A DNA stretch of 64,000 nt from Sabethes cyaneus (GCF_943734655.1 NC_071354.1:32764847-32828846), one strand, 5' to 3'; counted from the stretch's first letter, positions 11,800 through 23,811 are shown. The notes: generated by a model not told the origin, from the letters alone. Translations and numbers: made by a program.

Positions 11800-12745
11800 C
11801 TTATCAAGCGTGCGACATACTTCAAACTTCTCCAACACTGGCAGGTCGAGTTATTTTTAGACACAAATTGCACCTCTTCCTCCGTCTATTGTAGTCAAAC
11901 CACCAACCGAGAAGTTTAATCTTAGTCATTTACCAACCGGGACGACGAAATTGTACAGGCACTGCACGGGAACGTGACGTTACTTATCCATTAGTTGCGT
12001 GTTAATCGCGATTCTTAACGCGGGTATTCGGGAAAGATTCCGTTCGTATGGAATAAAGAATGGGCGACAAAAACGAGTAGAGAAACTGGAGTCGAATTTT
12101 GGGAAAAGTGCCCTGCCGTTCGCTTTACACCATTATAGGCACAACCGATGTTGAAAGCATGTGAGAATCTGATGCTTTTTCGTCCGACATGACACGTTGC
12201 TTGGCGATCGCTACTGCCATCGAAACCCGCTTTTATTGTCATCACTATTTCCAAAAAGCTCATCCTCTGAACACTTTTCAAGTGGTTTTAAATATGTCAT
12301 AGCTCCTAAAGCGGCAATTCAATCCACGTATCAGTCATATGCAAATACAGCAGTCAAAAACTGGCGTTTCTTTTTGCACCCGCAACTTTGTGATACGATA
12401 GATATAATTTTACACTTTTAGCCATTTGCAGCCTTTCTTATGTTGACATATTGTGACTTATTCGAATTCGTTTCAATAATCAACGTCAACGCTTTGGTGT
12501 CCGCAAAAGGAATTATTTGTGGAACTTTTGAGCTTTTCCACGACTTCCACATCTCATCTTCATTGGAGGAGTTTGTGTAACATTCTTAACCTTGTGAGCA
12601 GCGTCAAATTTTCCGGAAGCACGCAATGACATCTGTGCAGCAGACGCCAACACATCTGCGCTATGGTTTAGGCGAAGTCTTGCAATTCTGCGTCTTTTTT
12701 AACGTAAATCTACGTTTTTTTCTATTATAATGGGAAAACGACCAT
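11800..12745. other. No recognisable gene; unassigned
   Basis: Ordinary non-coding sequence without recognised repeats. Short frames near 12015-12421 are not protein-like. Confidence 0.45.
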
Positions 12746-12810
12746 TTGTTTTTTGTTTCAAATTTTTGGTTGGCTTTTGGTCACGGGTTACGTACGGAAA
12801 TATTTATTTT

Positions 12811-12858
12811 CTGTCTACAGTCGACGTTTCGAGGGATATCCCCTCATCTTCAGGACAG
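12811..12858 (-). ncRNA. Degenerate hammerhead-like motif of a Penelope-like repeat
   Basis: On the - strand, a 5-bp stem (CTGTC with GACAG) encloses CTGAAGATGA, a GAGGG-GATAT-CCCTC hairpin and GAAACGTCG. This is the order of a hammerhead ribozyme (CUGAUGA, stem II, GAAA, stem III), but the CUGAUGA box carries extra bases. Penelope-like retroelements are known to carry such motifs. About 20-bp inverted repeats (TTGGTTGGCTTTTG near 12765 and 12893) flank it. Confidence 0.4.
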
Positions 12859-12919
12859 AACGTTTACAAATATTTATTTTGTCACAATTCAAAAGCCAAC
12901 CAAATTTTTTTTTCTATAT

Positions 12920-13353
12920 TGGGGTGCATTTTAACAGTACGAGAAATGAACATGTAACGAAAAGTGGTTATGTTTTGCCCGCTACTAACTCAGCTCAGAT
13001 ATTTGCATCAATCGATCAAGTTTTTCTAAGAATTGAAAGATAGAGCAAATACAATAGATACTTTTAATATCACTATCGAAATTTTATAATTTGAACATTC
13101 AAGCTAGACCAAATTGATGTCCTGAATGTAAAATGAGCTCATAGAAAAGGGCGACCAACCCAACCCCTCAAGCGTTCGTATCGATAATTCTAAGAATATA
13201 AGTACTCGAAACTGAAGTCTTGTATGAAAACGTGGAATATTCATGCATGTGATGTGAAGCAGCAATTTTCAAAGCGAAGAACTAAAGACTCGTCTAAAGA
13301 TCTGCGCCAGTTAGTTGCTTGCAACTGTTTACATTCTTTTGGCTATATTGCTA
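12920..13353. other. No recognisable feature
   Basis: AT-rich sequence between the hammerhead-like repeat and the first Helitron-like element. Nothing was recognised. Confidence 0.4.
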
Positions 13354-13998
13354 TCTTTTTTTATGTATAAAAATAGATTTCTGTCTGTCTGTCTGTCCGT
13401 ATGTTCCTTAAAGAATCGAAAACTACTGAAGCGATCGGCGTGAAAATTTGCAGGTAGGGGATTTTCAAGCCGGAGAAGGTTCTTATGATGGTTAAAGACC
13501 CCACTAAGAGGGGGGGCTCCCATATAATTGAAACACAAGTTTCTCCATAACTCGAGAAGTAATCAAGCAACTGGAACCAAATTTGGCATGAGGGGGTTTT
13601 AGATGCAAGATTTTTTGTATGGTGAATTAGAAGGGGGGGCTCCCACACAAATAAAATAAAATTTTCCTCATAACTCGAAAACTAATCATGCAAATGGAAC
13701 CAAATTTGGCATGTGGGGATTTTAGGAGGCAGGAATTTTTTCTATGGCGAATTATGACCTCTCGCCCTTTTAAGAGGGGGTGGGCTCCCATACAAATGAA
13801 GTTCAAATTTCTTCATAACTCGATAACTAATGAAGCAAATAGAACGAAATTTGGCATGTGGGGGGCTTTGGAAGCAGAAATTTTTTGTATGGTGAATTAT
13901 GACCTCTCGTCCCTTTAAGAGGGGGGCTCCCAAATAAATGAAATACAAATATCCTCAGAATTCGAAAACTAACTAGGCAAATGGAAGCAAATTTGGCA
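13354..13998 (+). mobile_element. Helitron-like element with internal tandem repeat, copy 1 (3' truncated)
   Basis: Begins A|TC..., followed by TTTCTGTCTGTCTGTCTGTC and GATCGGCGTGAAAATTTGCA. It then has about four degenerate units of 120-140 bp. Each unit carries GGGGGGCTCCCATACAAATG, CATAACTCGAGAACTAAT, AACCAAATTTGGCATGTGG and TTTTTTCTATGGTGAATTA. The same order, inverted, occurs at 40836-43228. The 3' terminus is missing here. No Rep/helicase gene is present, so it would be non-autonomous. Confidence 0.65.
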
Positions 13999-14029
13999 AT
14001 TTTTAGCAAACCTTGAGCTCTATATCATG

Positions 14030-14960
14030 TGATATTTTCTAAACAACCAACCAATGGCACCAGTTCTGTAAAGAAAAAGAACTGGGGTTTCAAATGGAGT
14101 TAAAATTTGTTGATGGCCATCTTGGATTTGGTCCCCATATTGGATTTTATCAAAAAACCGTCGTTTTCGCCATGAGCCCCTAACCGATTTTCATTGGGTG
14201 AAATTTAACTATTTACCGATTTTCATTGGGTTTAGTGTTAACTAAACATACCTTGAAGGGATCATTTGACTCCTTTATTTTTTGCTTATTTCCGCAGCGC
14301 TATTACGCTATGCCTCTTAACTACTTTTACTGGAAAATATATTTAAAACCTTATGCGAGGTTTACTACTCTACTATTTGACTTTTTTTTTCAGGAAAAAT
14401 ATTAACGCTATTCTGTTGATAATCGCGGCAATTCCGGTCTGCTTGCGGAAAAATATCGTAGAGTGCAGTCGGTATATTTAGTGTTAAGACCTCCATAGGA
14501 AAGCCGAGAAAAAATACTACTAGCAAAATTCATAAAATTAGGTGCGCATCGGCATTAACTAAATAAAACAACCAGTTATCAAGGTTCACAGTTTTTATAT
14601 AATTATTGTGATACATTGCCTAAATGTATGTATTGTATGTATGCATGTAAATGCATATATTGCCTGAACTTGCTATGAAATAAGCTACAAATGACACGGT
14701 TTTGTAAAGAGGAAGGAAAGGTTTTTCAAATGAAATGAAAAAATAACTGGTGGTTATTTTAGATTTGGCAGTCATGTTGTGGCTTTTACAACAAAAATTG
14801 CCATTTTTGTTATGATTCACCTACTGATTTTAATTTCAAAGCCGCCATTGGAAGCTGAGAAAAACATGTCACAAGCTACATTCAAGTTAGGTATGCAGTG
14901 GCATTAGCTAAATGAAACAATTGATTATCTGGAGCAAGGCTTACAATGCTCATGTAATGT
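14030..14960. repeat. Degenerate direct duplication
   Basis: Two diverged copies share TTCTGTAAAGA-GGAAAGG-TTTCAAATG blocks (near 14065 and 14700) and GGCATTA-CTAAAT-AAACAA blocks (near 14550 and 14900). Spacing is unequal (about 635 and 350 bp), so later indels occurred. No coding signal was seen. Confidence 0.45.
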
Positions 14961-15603
14961 TAAAAACGCGTAAGAAAGGAAAAGAATAAAAACTGGCATG
15001 AAAACAAGAAAAATAAAAGAAAACCATGACAGAATGGGAGGAAAACGAGACAAAAAAATCGGGAAAGCAAAAGAGGGAAAACAAGCAAAAAACGAGAAGA
15101 CTGGACAAAAAAAGAGATGAAAAACGCAAGAGAAAAGAATAAAAATAGGAGAAAATAAATAGAAACCATACTGAAAATGATTATAAACTGAACAAAAAGG
15201 AGGTAAAACTAGTCAAAAAATGGAAAAGGAGGAAAAGCAAAAGAGAGCATGAAGGGAGCAAAAAAATTTCGAAACGAGAACAGAAAAAGATAAAAACCCA
15301 GACAGAAAAAGAAAAAAGCTGGGAGACAAATAAATGAAACGGAAAAGCAAAACAGAACGAGACAGATAAAGAGGTAGGTCAGACAGAAAAAGGTGTCCTT
15401 AATAACAGATAAAGTGAACAAAATAGAAAAGAAAAAGAAAGTCGAAACGGGTTAAAAAATGACGAAAAAAATGGAAGAAAAATGACGAAAAGCAGAATAG
15501 AAGAGAATCAGGATTCAAGAAAATGGTGTAAAATGCGACTGGAGAAAATAAAAAAAGGAAAAACGAGAGAGAAAAAGAGGGAAAACAAGCGAAACCAAAA
15601 AGA

Positions 15604-15679
<76 letters not shown>

Positions 15680-16185
15680 GATAGAAGAAACTAAACGTGA
15701 AAGGAGAAAGATGAGGGGAAAACGGGAAATTGGGACAGAAAAGAAAAACAAAACAGAACAAACGGACGAGAGATAAAAACGGAAAACCAGAGAGGAAAGG
15801 GACAACGGGAGCCAAAAACAGAGTAAACGAGACAGAATAGACGGAAAAACGGGGCATCAAAAAGAGGAAAAACAGAGCAAACGAAGACGTAACATGACGA
15901 GGAAAGGAAATAAAGAGTTTGAAGAATAAGAAGAAGAAATATAAAAACTGGAAAAAAGAGAAGAGAAAAGACGGAAAACGGGAATGAAAATAACCAAAAC
16001 GAGTGAAAAGCATGACGTAAAGCAGGACTGAAAATAAGCAAAATGGGACAGAAAACGAAGAAAAATGGAACAATGAAATAGCAAACACGGTACAGAAAAA
16101 GAAATGCGAGAGAAAAAAAATGAAGCAAAAACCAAGAAAACGGTTCAGAAAAGAGAAAATATCAGAAAGGTTGTATTCCACACAC
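14960..16185 (+). repeat. Long polypurine element, copy 1, with (GA)33 tract
   Basis: The + strand is almost all A and G with regular C/T interruptions, in units like GGGACAGAAAAAGAAAAAC. A perfect (GA)n run lies at 15611-15677. The segment around 15795-15885 aligns in order with 45905-45945 plus 48608-48660. This is therefore a copy of a real dispersed element and not independent low-complexity drift. The long - strand frames (up to 262 codons of F/L/S) are composition artefacts. Confidence 0.75.
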
Positions 16186-16301
16186 AACCGTGAGCTGGCG
16201 TAGAACTACGTTTGGCGGGTTTTTGCGAAGAAACCTTGAATATTAAAGAAAACTTTTCACACCATAATTGACCTATGTATGGCATGAAATAGCGTTAAGT
16301 A

Positions 16302-16779
16302 AGGCCATTACTGATATTTTATAAAGGTTTTGTCCTTCCGGTGTTCGGTCACTGAAGGGGGGGGGGGGCGATAAAAAACAAAGTGAATTTTTTTAATCGA
16401 GCAAAACAAAAACATGGATTTTAAGAATTTTTATTTAAGGTTTAAACGTGAAAACCGAATCTATTCTTGCTTATAATATATACGTTATTTTTTTCTATGC
16501 AAAAATATACGAAAAAAGACAAAAACGAAGGAAAATTTTTTTGGACGATTTTCGGAAATTCCATTGTTCAAATTTCCATTTCTGTTTCGTGCTAGAAGCG
16601 TTAATTCAACTCGGAGACTCATTTTTCGAGTTTTTCAGACTGTGGAACCCACAGACACTTGATTTTATAAAATGAAATTTGACTCATATCCTACAAATTA
16701 TTTTTTTCCCCCCGATTTTTCAAGCCAATTTCCAAGGAGGGGGGGTGACAAAAACTTTAAATATGATTTGCAACGGCCT
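16302..16779 (+). mobile_element. AGGCCATT MITE, copy 2
   Basis: Left end AGGCCATTACTGATATTTTA and right end ATTTGCAACGGCCT match copy 1, with the same internal G run and C run. Uninterrupted. Confidence 0.85.
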
Positions 16780-16821
16780 AAATAATAGTTCTAAATAATT
16801 GTATCGTATTTTTGGTATGTG

Positions 16822-17060
16822 CAGTCAGTCCACAATCATGAGTCTCACACAATTATGGGTCATTTTAGCTTTTTCTGCTCATTAATGCATGAATATTGTA
16901 CGAAGTGATTGTTATAAATAGCACAAGTACAAGTACAAGTAGCATTGTTGTAAGTAGCACTAATAATTTGATCAATAATTAGGTGATTTTTAAACGCTAA
17001 TCAGCACTTAAAGCTAAAATGACCCACAATTGTGTGTGACCCATGATTGTGGACTGACTG
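16822..17060. mobile_element. MITE with 55-bp TIRs starting CAGTCAGTCC
   Basis: The ends CAGTCAGTCCACAATCATG and its inverted partner extend through CACACAATT and GGGTCATTTTAGCTTT. It is followed by TA on the right; the left flank reads TG, possibly a mutated TA. The CAGT start and probable TA target fit pogo/Tc1-type MITEs. A small ACAAGT direct repeat lies in the centre. Confidence 0.75.
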
Positions 17061-17069
17061 TATTTTGTA

Positions 17070-18800
17070 TTTTGTGATGTAAAAAAAATTACTTATGCTA
17101 AAATCGGAGTACAGCCAGAATTCATTAATTAAGTCACGACGGCACTCCAGTTGATTCGCAAATTGGGCCGACTGACAGTTGTTAAAAATTTCTAAACTTA
17201 AAAGTTCAATAGAATTTTGATAGTTAAGTTGGGGCTTGGCCCAACTAACGAACACCCAATTAACGAATCCTCAATTAGCGAATCATTGCTGTATTTTAGA
17301 ATAGAAATCTCCCTCACGCAGCCAGCTTATTAACAATGTTCTGGGAAGGAAATTAAATCTTTAAAACAATGTGTCTTTGGCATTAATAAGAGTCATTTCT
17401 TGATCTGACCTCACCAAAATTCAAATCATCATCATGAATATAAGAGGCTTATGTCTGTCGCCAAAACAAGAGGCGCGATATGTATTTTCGTGGTAATAAT
17501 CGCCCACATTAAGCAAAGACTCAAACCAATCATACCAGATTACATTCAAGACAAGCAAAAGTAACGTAGTTGCACCTCACACGCTATGTCCGAAGGCACT
17601 TATTATTTAACTTTCATGCACCTCAGATTTCTCTTCACAGGATGTTAGTATTGGTCAAAACAATTAATTTAGAGAAGGTCTTAAGTCTTAGCATTAGCGT
17701 TACATAGCGTACCTCCAATTCGCTCCCAATTAAACGCGAGGCGACGCGCGGGGGTTACGGTTAGTAATACTTTATTTAGCGTACGTTTGTCCGCACTGAC
17801 AATTATCAAAAAGCAAGCTTGTCGTTCCAAAGCCATTTAATTCCATTCTTTGCCATCTGAACATATTCGCTCTTGTCTGCTGTCACATTCCGCAGTTGCA
17901 ACCGTCAAGGCACGAAAATTGATTTACATTAGCCAGTCTATGACTGCATATGTCGCCTGTTTGCAACGTTATGTACACAGAACAGAAGTGGAAGTTAAAA
18001 TCAAAACTCGTAACTCTAACCTTTTACAGATACTAACGAACCTGGCGGTGGAAAGTGGCTTTTTACACGGAAAATTTACTATACTGTTTTCCCAATTTAG
18101 ACTAGCTGACCCAAAGCAAAGTTGCCAGAACTATTCTATGGAATTCCTGTACGGAAATGTCAAAAAGGTGTTAATAATCTTTATGCTCACGCGACCAAAC
18201 CAACAAAAACTCAATCATGCATGTATCAATTTAGTTATATAGAAGTGAAGAATTTTCTAGGAATCTCAAAAACAGTGCATTGGTAACAATAATTTACATT
18301 CGTCTTACATAAAACTTCACTTTTCGGGCGAGAAACAGATGACGCCGCTACAAAAGTTAAGTTTGCTGCTGCGGAAATATCGTATTAATCGTTTTTTTAC
18401 ACGCACACTAGCCGCGCACTAGCATAAAAGTGATCCAGTGATCCAGATGTGTTGGCTTCACCTATTTTGTTCGAAAACGTCAAAGTTGCCACCGTGTGAT
18501 TAAAACTAGCATAGGTGTTTTTTCATCTCTCAAACATGCTAATGTAGTTGCCGCTAACCGCAGGTGATCAATAATAAAAATCAAAATCTATACCTACGCG
18601 ACTTTTGATTTTACTCCTATTTTATACGTTACACCGGTTACGCATGTCGTTGGAAGTTTAGCATAGAGATTGCTGACAAGAATATTACGCACACATCGCC
18701 GCGTATACGTATACGCGATTTGTTTGCATCTAGAGTTTTTTTTTCATTGCAAGTGTTTCCCGATGCATACAAACCACCAATACAGTCGCACATCAACAAT
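17070..18800. other. Mostly unassigned; one CACAGAACAG terminus at 17976
   Basis: No gene was recognised. From 17976, CACAGAACAGAAGTGGAAGT and the following approximately 90 bp match the left end of the TIR element at 21540. A partial copy therefore lies here, and the overlapping 130-codon frame (17850-18242) is not a gene. Confidence 0.5.
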
Positions 18801-18803
18801 TCT

Positions 18804-19022
18804 TATATTGCAAATTGCATTAAAAACGTGAAATGCAAAAATCTTGTAAACAGTTTGCAAGTAAAATTCCAGCGGCGAGCTGTCAAATATTTATGTCAAC
18901 TTATTGCGAGTGTCAATCCCAATAAATTGACATATGTAATTGACAGCTCGTTGCGGGGCTTTTACTTGTAACATGTCTGCAAGTTTCTTGCATTTCACGT
19001 TTTTGATGCAATTCGCAATATA
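18804..19022. mobile_element. Palindromic MITE, about 105-bp arms
   Basis: The arms begin TATATTGCAAATTGCAT and run through AAAAACGTGAAATGCAA and CGAGCTGTCAA on both strands. Little lies between the arms. TA at both ends may be the target duplication. Confidence 0.8.
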
Positions 19023-19029
19023 AAATTTG

Positions 19030-19760
19030 TTTAAGATCACAAGCCGCATGTTGATTTCGATTCTCGTCTCGATGATACATTTTGAAAATTCATAACACTT
19101 TTCTTTCTGGCATCCTTGCCAACTCGTCTAAATGCTCCAGTCTCGCCACTAGGGACTGGTGAGGCTGTCAAATTCTACATATTTTCCGTATAGCATTTAT
19201 CAGTTTTGGTTTTGCTCCCACTTGCTGGTTGGAAGTATTAAACAGGAAGCAATTAAACAGTGTATTTTTATTACAATTTTACTATTATTAGCTGTTGTCT
19301 CTGTTATGAAATTCAACTAGTCGAACCAACTGAATCTGTCAGTTCGCTCAGTGAAACCAAAACAAAAACAAAAGTTGGGTATTTTAATCCCCCTGTGTCT
19401 AGTCTAATCTGCCTGGACAGTGGGTAAAGTGATGAAATATGTAGTTATGAATTCTTTTTTTTACGATATTCCTAATTTAAAAAGTTTTTGTATAGTTATC
19501 TCCTGTAAGTTATTTCAATTTATTGCTTCTTATAAATTCAAACGATTTGCTCCCGTTGTACAATGCATGTCGTTTGACTCCCCAATTAATTTGTATTATC
19601 GGTCCATCTAAACGAAAGCATCATCAAAAAGGACCCAAATTTTGAGCTTGCTCTTTTTCATCCATTTTCAATCCGAACTTCGTTTTCCTTGCCTCGCTTG
19701 AAAGGTATGACCCAAAACTGACACCCAAGGTAAATTTCGGAGTATTTTGTACTAATGGCC
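19030..19760. other. No recognisable feature
   Basis: AT-rich, non-coding. No repeat of this window was identified. Confidence 0.4.
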
Positions 19761-19766
19761 GCTTCT

Positions 19767-19865
19767 GCGTCGGCTCCGGAACATCAACCACCTGTCTCCG
19801 GGGACATTTTTGTATTTTGAGATAATTCATTTTGCGGCACATCAAATCACATCGGCTTAGCAAAA
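19767..19865 (-). repeat. Single inverted unit of the 150-bp repeat at 20344
   Basis: On the - strand it reads GATGTGATTTGATGTGCCGC, then AATGAATTAT and CAAAATAC, matching the units of the array 0.5 kb downstream. Confidence 0.6.
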
Positions 19866-19895
19866 TAACACTAATGGAACTTCCCGGTGCTTGGG

Positions 19896-20052
19896 CAGAC
19901 AGACAGACTTCGCAGCCGGTTATTAGAGTACAGGATAATTACGGGGCTAGGGCAACGATCCTACTGACTCTATAGCAGCACCTCCTAGCCGAGATTCGAA
20001 TATACGACGACTGGCTTGTTAGGTTAGCATCTTACCCCGAAGCTAACTGGGT
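19896..20052 (-). mobile_element. SINE family A, copy 3 (best preserved)
   Basis: On the - strand, a tRNA-like head has TAGCTTCGGGGTAAGATGCT (A-box region) and ATTCGAATCTCGGC (B box). The common body follows, with CAGTAGGATCGTTG and GCTGCGAAGTCTGTC. This copy best shows the tRNA origin of the family. Confidence 0.75.
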
Positions 20053-20343
20053 GGATTATGATTCAGCACATATGGGATTATTCGGGACAAAAATGTGTAA
20101 TACCTTAGAAGCTATGATATCAGATATGCCTTCAACACATAAGATGGTTTTTATTCCAATGGTGATGGTTGCTTCTAAAACGCATTATTAGTTTGATATA
20201 TGTATTGCAGTTTTCAGTGCCATAGGATTTTGTTTTAAACCGCCCCAATATAACCAGAACTACCCCGTTAACCGGTTCATTATAAGTTAAATCGCTTATA
20301 TACCCTAAAATCATCAATTGAACCCAAACCCGGTTACTGAAGT

Positions 20344-20770
20344 GGCTATTTGGTTCCAAAATGTCTCCATTGTACTTCCATCAATGTCTTTTGATCAAAG
20401 CGATATGATTTGATGTGCCTCATGATGCATTATCACAAAATCCAAAGAATTCCCTTGAACCAGGTACCGGATGTTCCAGATCCGATAGTGATGTGGTCAT
20501 TTGCTTTCAAAATGTCTTTATTATACTTTCAATAGTCTCATTTTATCAAGATGATGTGATTTGATGTGCCGTAAGATGAATTATCCTAAAATTTAAACAA
20601 TGTGTCGCGAATCAGGTACCAGATGTTTTTCCGGTGAAGGGGCCATGTTGGTCCAAAATATCTTCATTACTTCTATTAGTCTTATTTCATCAAGCTGATG
20701 TGATTAGAGGTTTGCGGTACATCAATTGATGCTTGCGGCAATGAATTATTTCAAAATACAAAACGAAATA
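20344..20770. repeat. Degenerate tandem repeat, about 150-bp unit, 2.7 copies
   Basis: Units start near 20344, 20498 and 20640. Each has CCAAAATGTCT, TGATGTGATTTGATGTGCC, GATGAATTAT and CAGGTACCGGATGTT. Spacings are 154 and 142 bp. Confidence 0.7.
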
Positions 20771-20779
20771 CGAATTAAA

Positions 20780-21530
20780 ATGAGAATGAGAGCAATCTCA
20801 AATCTTTTTTCTAATGCATTGAAGGTTAAGCGGTTATACTTTACACAGTTGAGAGGACTAAACCTTTTAACTGATTAAAGTGGAAATTTGTATACATGTT
20901 ACGGTAACAGACCAAAAAAAAAGAAAAATAATTTTACTCTTCGATTAATCTCTAGAAAATATTTCCAGAAAACTTGTATTAAATCAACAAAACGAAAATA
21001 TAACTTGTTTAAAAGTTTCAAGTGGATCGGTGTAGGTTTTTTCGAGAAATCATGCTCATCGATTTTGGAAATACAGTTTTGAGAAATTCGCTTTCGCGAT
21101 TTGCACTCTGACACGTAACAATCAGCCAAAAAACTATTCGGACGGCAGCGCACAAATTTTTCTCTTGAGACATGAACTGATCGCCAATCGCTGTTTTATC
21201 GTATGCTGATGTTTTTTGATATGCGACACGACATACTTTACTGATGCTGAAATGTCCCTTTATGGGAACCGGTTCCGGATTCATAGTGTCCCCCCGGATC
21301 CGGACCGTGCGCGCCATGGCTCGTAACTGCGGCAAAGTAACTTATATGTCCACAGTCGATGATACATTTACAAAAATCAACAGATTTCAAACAAATTTTA
21401 AATATTTGGCAACTATCTCAAAAAGCCATGTCGCGGTCCCCCAAAGAACTCCGTTATAACTCCGGGGCCATAAGACATATGGCCATTATCTATAGACATT
21501 ATGAAAATAGAAAAGACCTTAGAGGGGTTA
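20780..21530. other. No recognisable gene
   Basis: Overlapping 60-105-codon frames on both strands do not resemble known proteins. Base composition is ordinary. Confidence 0.4.
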
Positions 21531-21539
21531 ATATGTTAT

Positions 21540-22090
21540 CACAGAACAGAAATGGAAGTAAAAATCCAAACACGTACATGCTACAGATTTCTACAGATAC
21601 TAGCGAACCTGGCGGTAGCGAGTCACTTTTTTTCCACAAAAACACACGAACGTATACGAATGCACACAAAAGCATGTGAAAGCTGCTATGCGATTGGCAG
21701 CGAGCGTTCTGCTTATATTGCTGTTATTCGCTTCTATACGAAAACCTTCCCAAAGAAAAATAAAAACAAAAAAGACTTTTACCGTTTTTGTTTTTGCTTA
21801 GGTTCAATCTAGGTTCGCTCTAGTTCCAATCGAACGGCTGTCAAAACGTTTGTTTTTTCACTCAGGTTGGTTCGCTCTGGGTTGCACTTTTTAGACGACG
21901 GGTTCACACTGAGTTTTTTCAGAGTTTGAACCTCGCAATAAGCAATGCACTGAAAACGTTTGTTTATGCTCGCGAAAATGTTTGTTTATTTAGTAGTCGG
22001 TTGCAATAAACCCAGGTTAAAAAAAACAAAAACGCTATTTGTTACCCGTTTTGATCGCCGAATCGTTCGGACTTCCACTTCTGTTCTGTG
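21540..22090. mobile_element. TIR transposon remnant with 7-bp target duplication
   Basis: The ends CACAGAACAGAAATGGAAGT and its inverted partner (ending at 22090) are flanked by ATGTTAT on both sides (21533-21539 and 22091-22097). TSDs of 7-8 bp suggest a hAT- or P-like transposase in trans. No transposase is encoded. Related termini occur at 17976 and at 23490-23516. Confidence 0.85.
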
Positions 22091-22316
22091 ATGTTATTCT
22101 TGTTGACTTATTCGGCGAGAAAAAGTTTATTTCAGTTTCGCTTAAGGTTCTTCAGATAGTCGAATTTACACTTAGTTCTATCCAAAAATATATAAACTTG
22201 TTACCTTAGAGCTTTCCATAAAATTTATTGCGGTCGAATCCATTGAATCTAAATTGGTTTGTGTAAAAAGCCAACGCCAAGGGTTTATACCGTCTTTAGG
22301 CATTACCCTTCTTTAT

Positions 22317-22399
22317 CGACAGACTTCGCAGCCGGCTGTTAGAATACATGAAAATTACGGGGCCAGTGCAACGATCCTACTGACTCTAACTAGCAAGCC
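22317..22399 (-). mobile_element. SINE family A, copy 4 (fragment)
   Basis: The body and tail only: GACTTCGCAGCCGGCTGTTA through AACGATCCTACTGACTC on the + strand. The tRNA-like head is missing. Confidence 0.65.
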
Positions 22400-22766
22400 C
22401 CACTTAAACTCAAAATATTCTGCACATAACTAATAGTAAATTTCCATATTGCTGATTGCAAGGAAAATTGTACCCTCCAAAGTGCGAAATCGCTCATAAA
22501 AGTGCGATCCTGCATTAAATCCTGCATTAAATCATTAAACGATTTAAGCCAAAATAGCACTTTTAAGAGCGATTGCGCACTTATTGATTAGACAATCTTC
22601 CTTCCGCTAACTAGGCGGTGCTAACTGGTTTGTGTATGTGACATAAAATTGGTTTGTGTGTGTGACGCCTATGCTTGTATATGCATATGTACATGCGTGC
22701 ATACATATATACGTAAACATAATGACAAATATATTTTGTTCTTGTCGAATTGAGTCGAATGACAGT

Positions 22767-22836
22767 CGCCATTATGGCTCGAAGAAGCTGATGGATATAT
22801 AAATGCATATCCAGCTTTTTACATGCCATAATGGCG
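22767..22836. other. 70-nt hairpin of pre-miRNA size
   Basis: CGCCATTATGGC at one end is perfectly complementary to GCCATAATGGCG at the other. Inside, AGCTG-GGATAT pairs with ATATCC-AGCT around an 8-nt loop. The size fits a miRNA precursor, but it lies next to another palindrome and may equally be a short MITE. Confidence 0.4.
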
Positions 22837-22842
22837 GACGGC

Positions 22843-22993
22843 GTTCGTAATATTTGGATAGCATTTTTGACATTTCCTAAATACATGGCACGTTTTCTTT
22901 CCGCACGTTCCGTTAATTTTAACGTGAACGTGCGCAAAGAAAACGTGCGATGTAATTACGAAATGTCAAAAATACTGTCCAAATATTACGAAC
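22843..22993. mobile_element. Palindromic MITE, about 72-bp arms
   Basis: GTTCGTAATATTTGGA at the left pairs with its complement ending at 22993. The arms continue through TTTTTGACATTTC and CACGTTTTCTTT to the centre (AACGTG). Arms are nearly identical. The target duplication is unclear. Confidence 0.75.
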
Positions 22994-22999
22994 ACTAAC

Positions 23000-23800
23000 A
23001 CAGATTATACGGTTCACCAATACGGCTCATAAAAAGCTAGATAAAATTATTTAAAAATATCCTTCTTTACGGAGAAAATGCTCACTTATGTTAAACAAAT
23101 AATATTTCATTCAGATTTTCAGGTTTATATACCCACGAACGATAGGATGCTTCTTGAAAACTGCTATCCAAAATAACAGCATACTCTGTGAAAAAAAGCA
23201 ATCAATTCTGCATAGAACAATACTAACGTGACTAGTAGGCCCTATTGTGATAATAGATACGATATTTTGATAAAATCATGCATTTTCCATTTTGGACTTA
23301 TGGCCAACATTTTGCATCAAATACTCCTATGTGCGTAGTAAAGCTGAAATATTTAGACGAGTTGAGGAATTTCGTTTAGACGAGATTTTGAATGACAAGT
23401 GCACTCAAAACAAAAACTCGTCAAAGTTCTTACTTATTGGTAGAGTTTTAGACCAGAGCGTAGATGCCAGGTTTTGCTCGAACGATTGTTCGAACTTCCA
23501 CTTCTGTTCTGTGTTATGTAGCTAGCAAAAAACCGAAACGTCTTTACATGTCAAGAAGGCAGGACTATGCAACCACCGTTTATTTTACTTCTCTGTTTTG
23601 AAGCAGCAGCGGCAGCCACAATGACCGGCTTGGTGAATGCAATCGTCGTCCGTCGTTGTCACGAAAAATGTATGGGAAAATTTTAACTTGATTTTAACTA
23701 TGTAACGATTAGAAAACATTCTTTTCAAGAAATCCATACCATTGCTGTATCTTTTGTGAATCGAATAGTACGCGAACCATCATGATCTGTTCTAAATTGA
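23000..23800. other. Unassigned; CACAGAACAG terminus near 23516
   Basis: No gene was recognised. ACTTCCACTTCTGTTCTGTG at 23490-23516 is a right-end terminus of the 21540 family without a visible left partner. Confidence 0.45.
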
Positions 23801-23811
23801 AGGAGTTATTA

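Noticed and set aside
15399..16187. 262-codon - strand frame rich in F, L and S
   Set aside because: A translation of the polypurine element including (GA)33. Overlapping frames look the same, so composition explains it.
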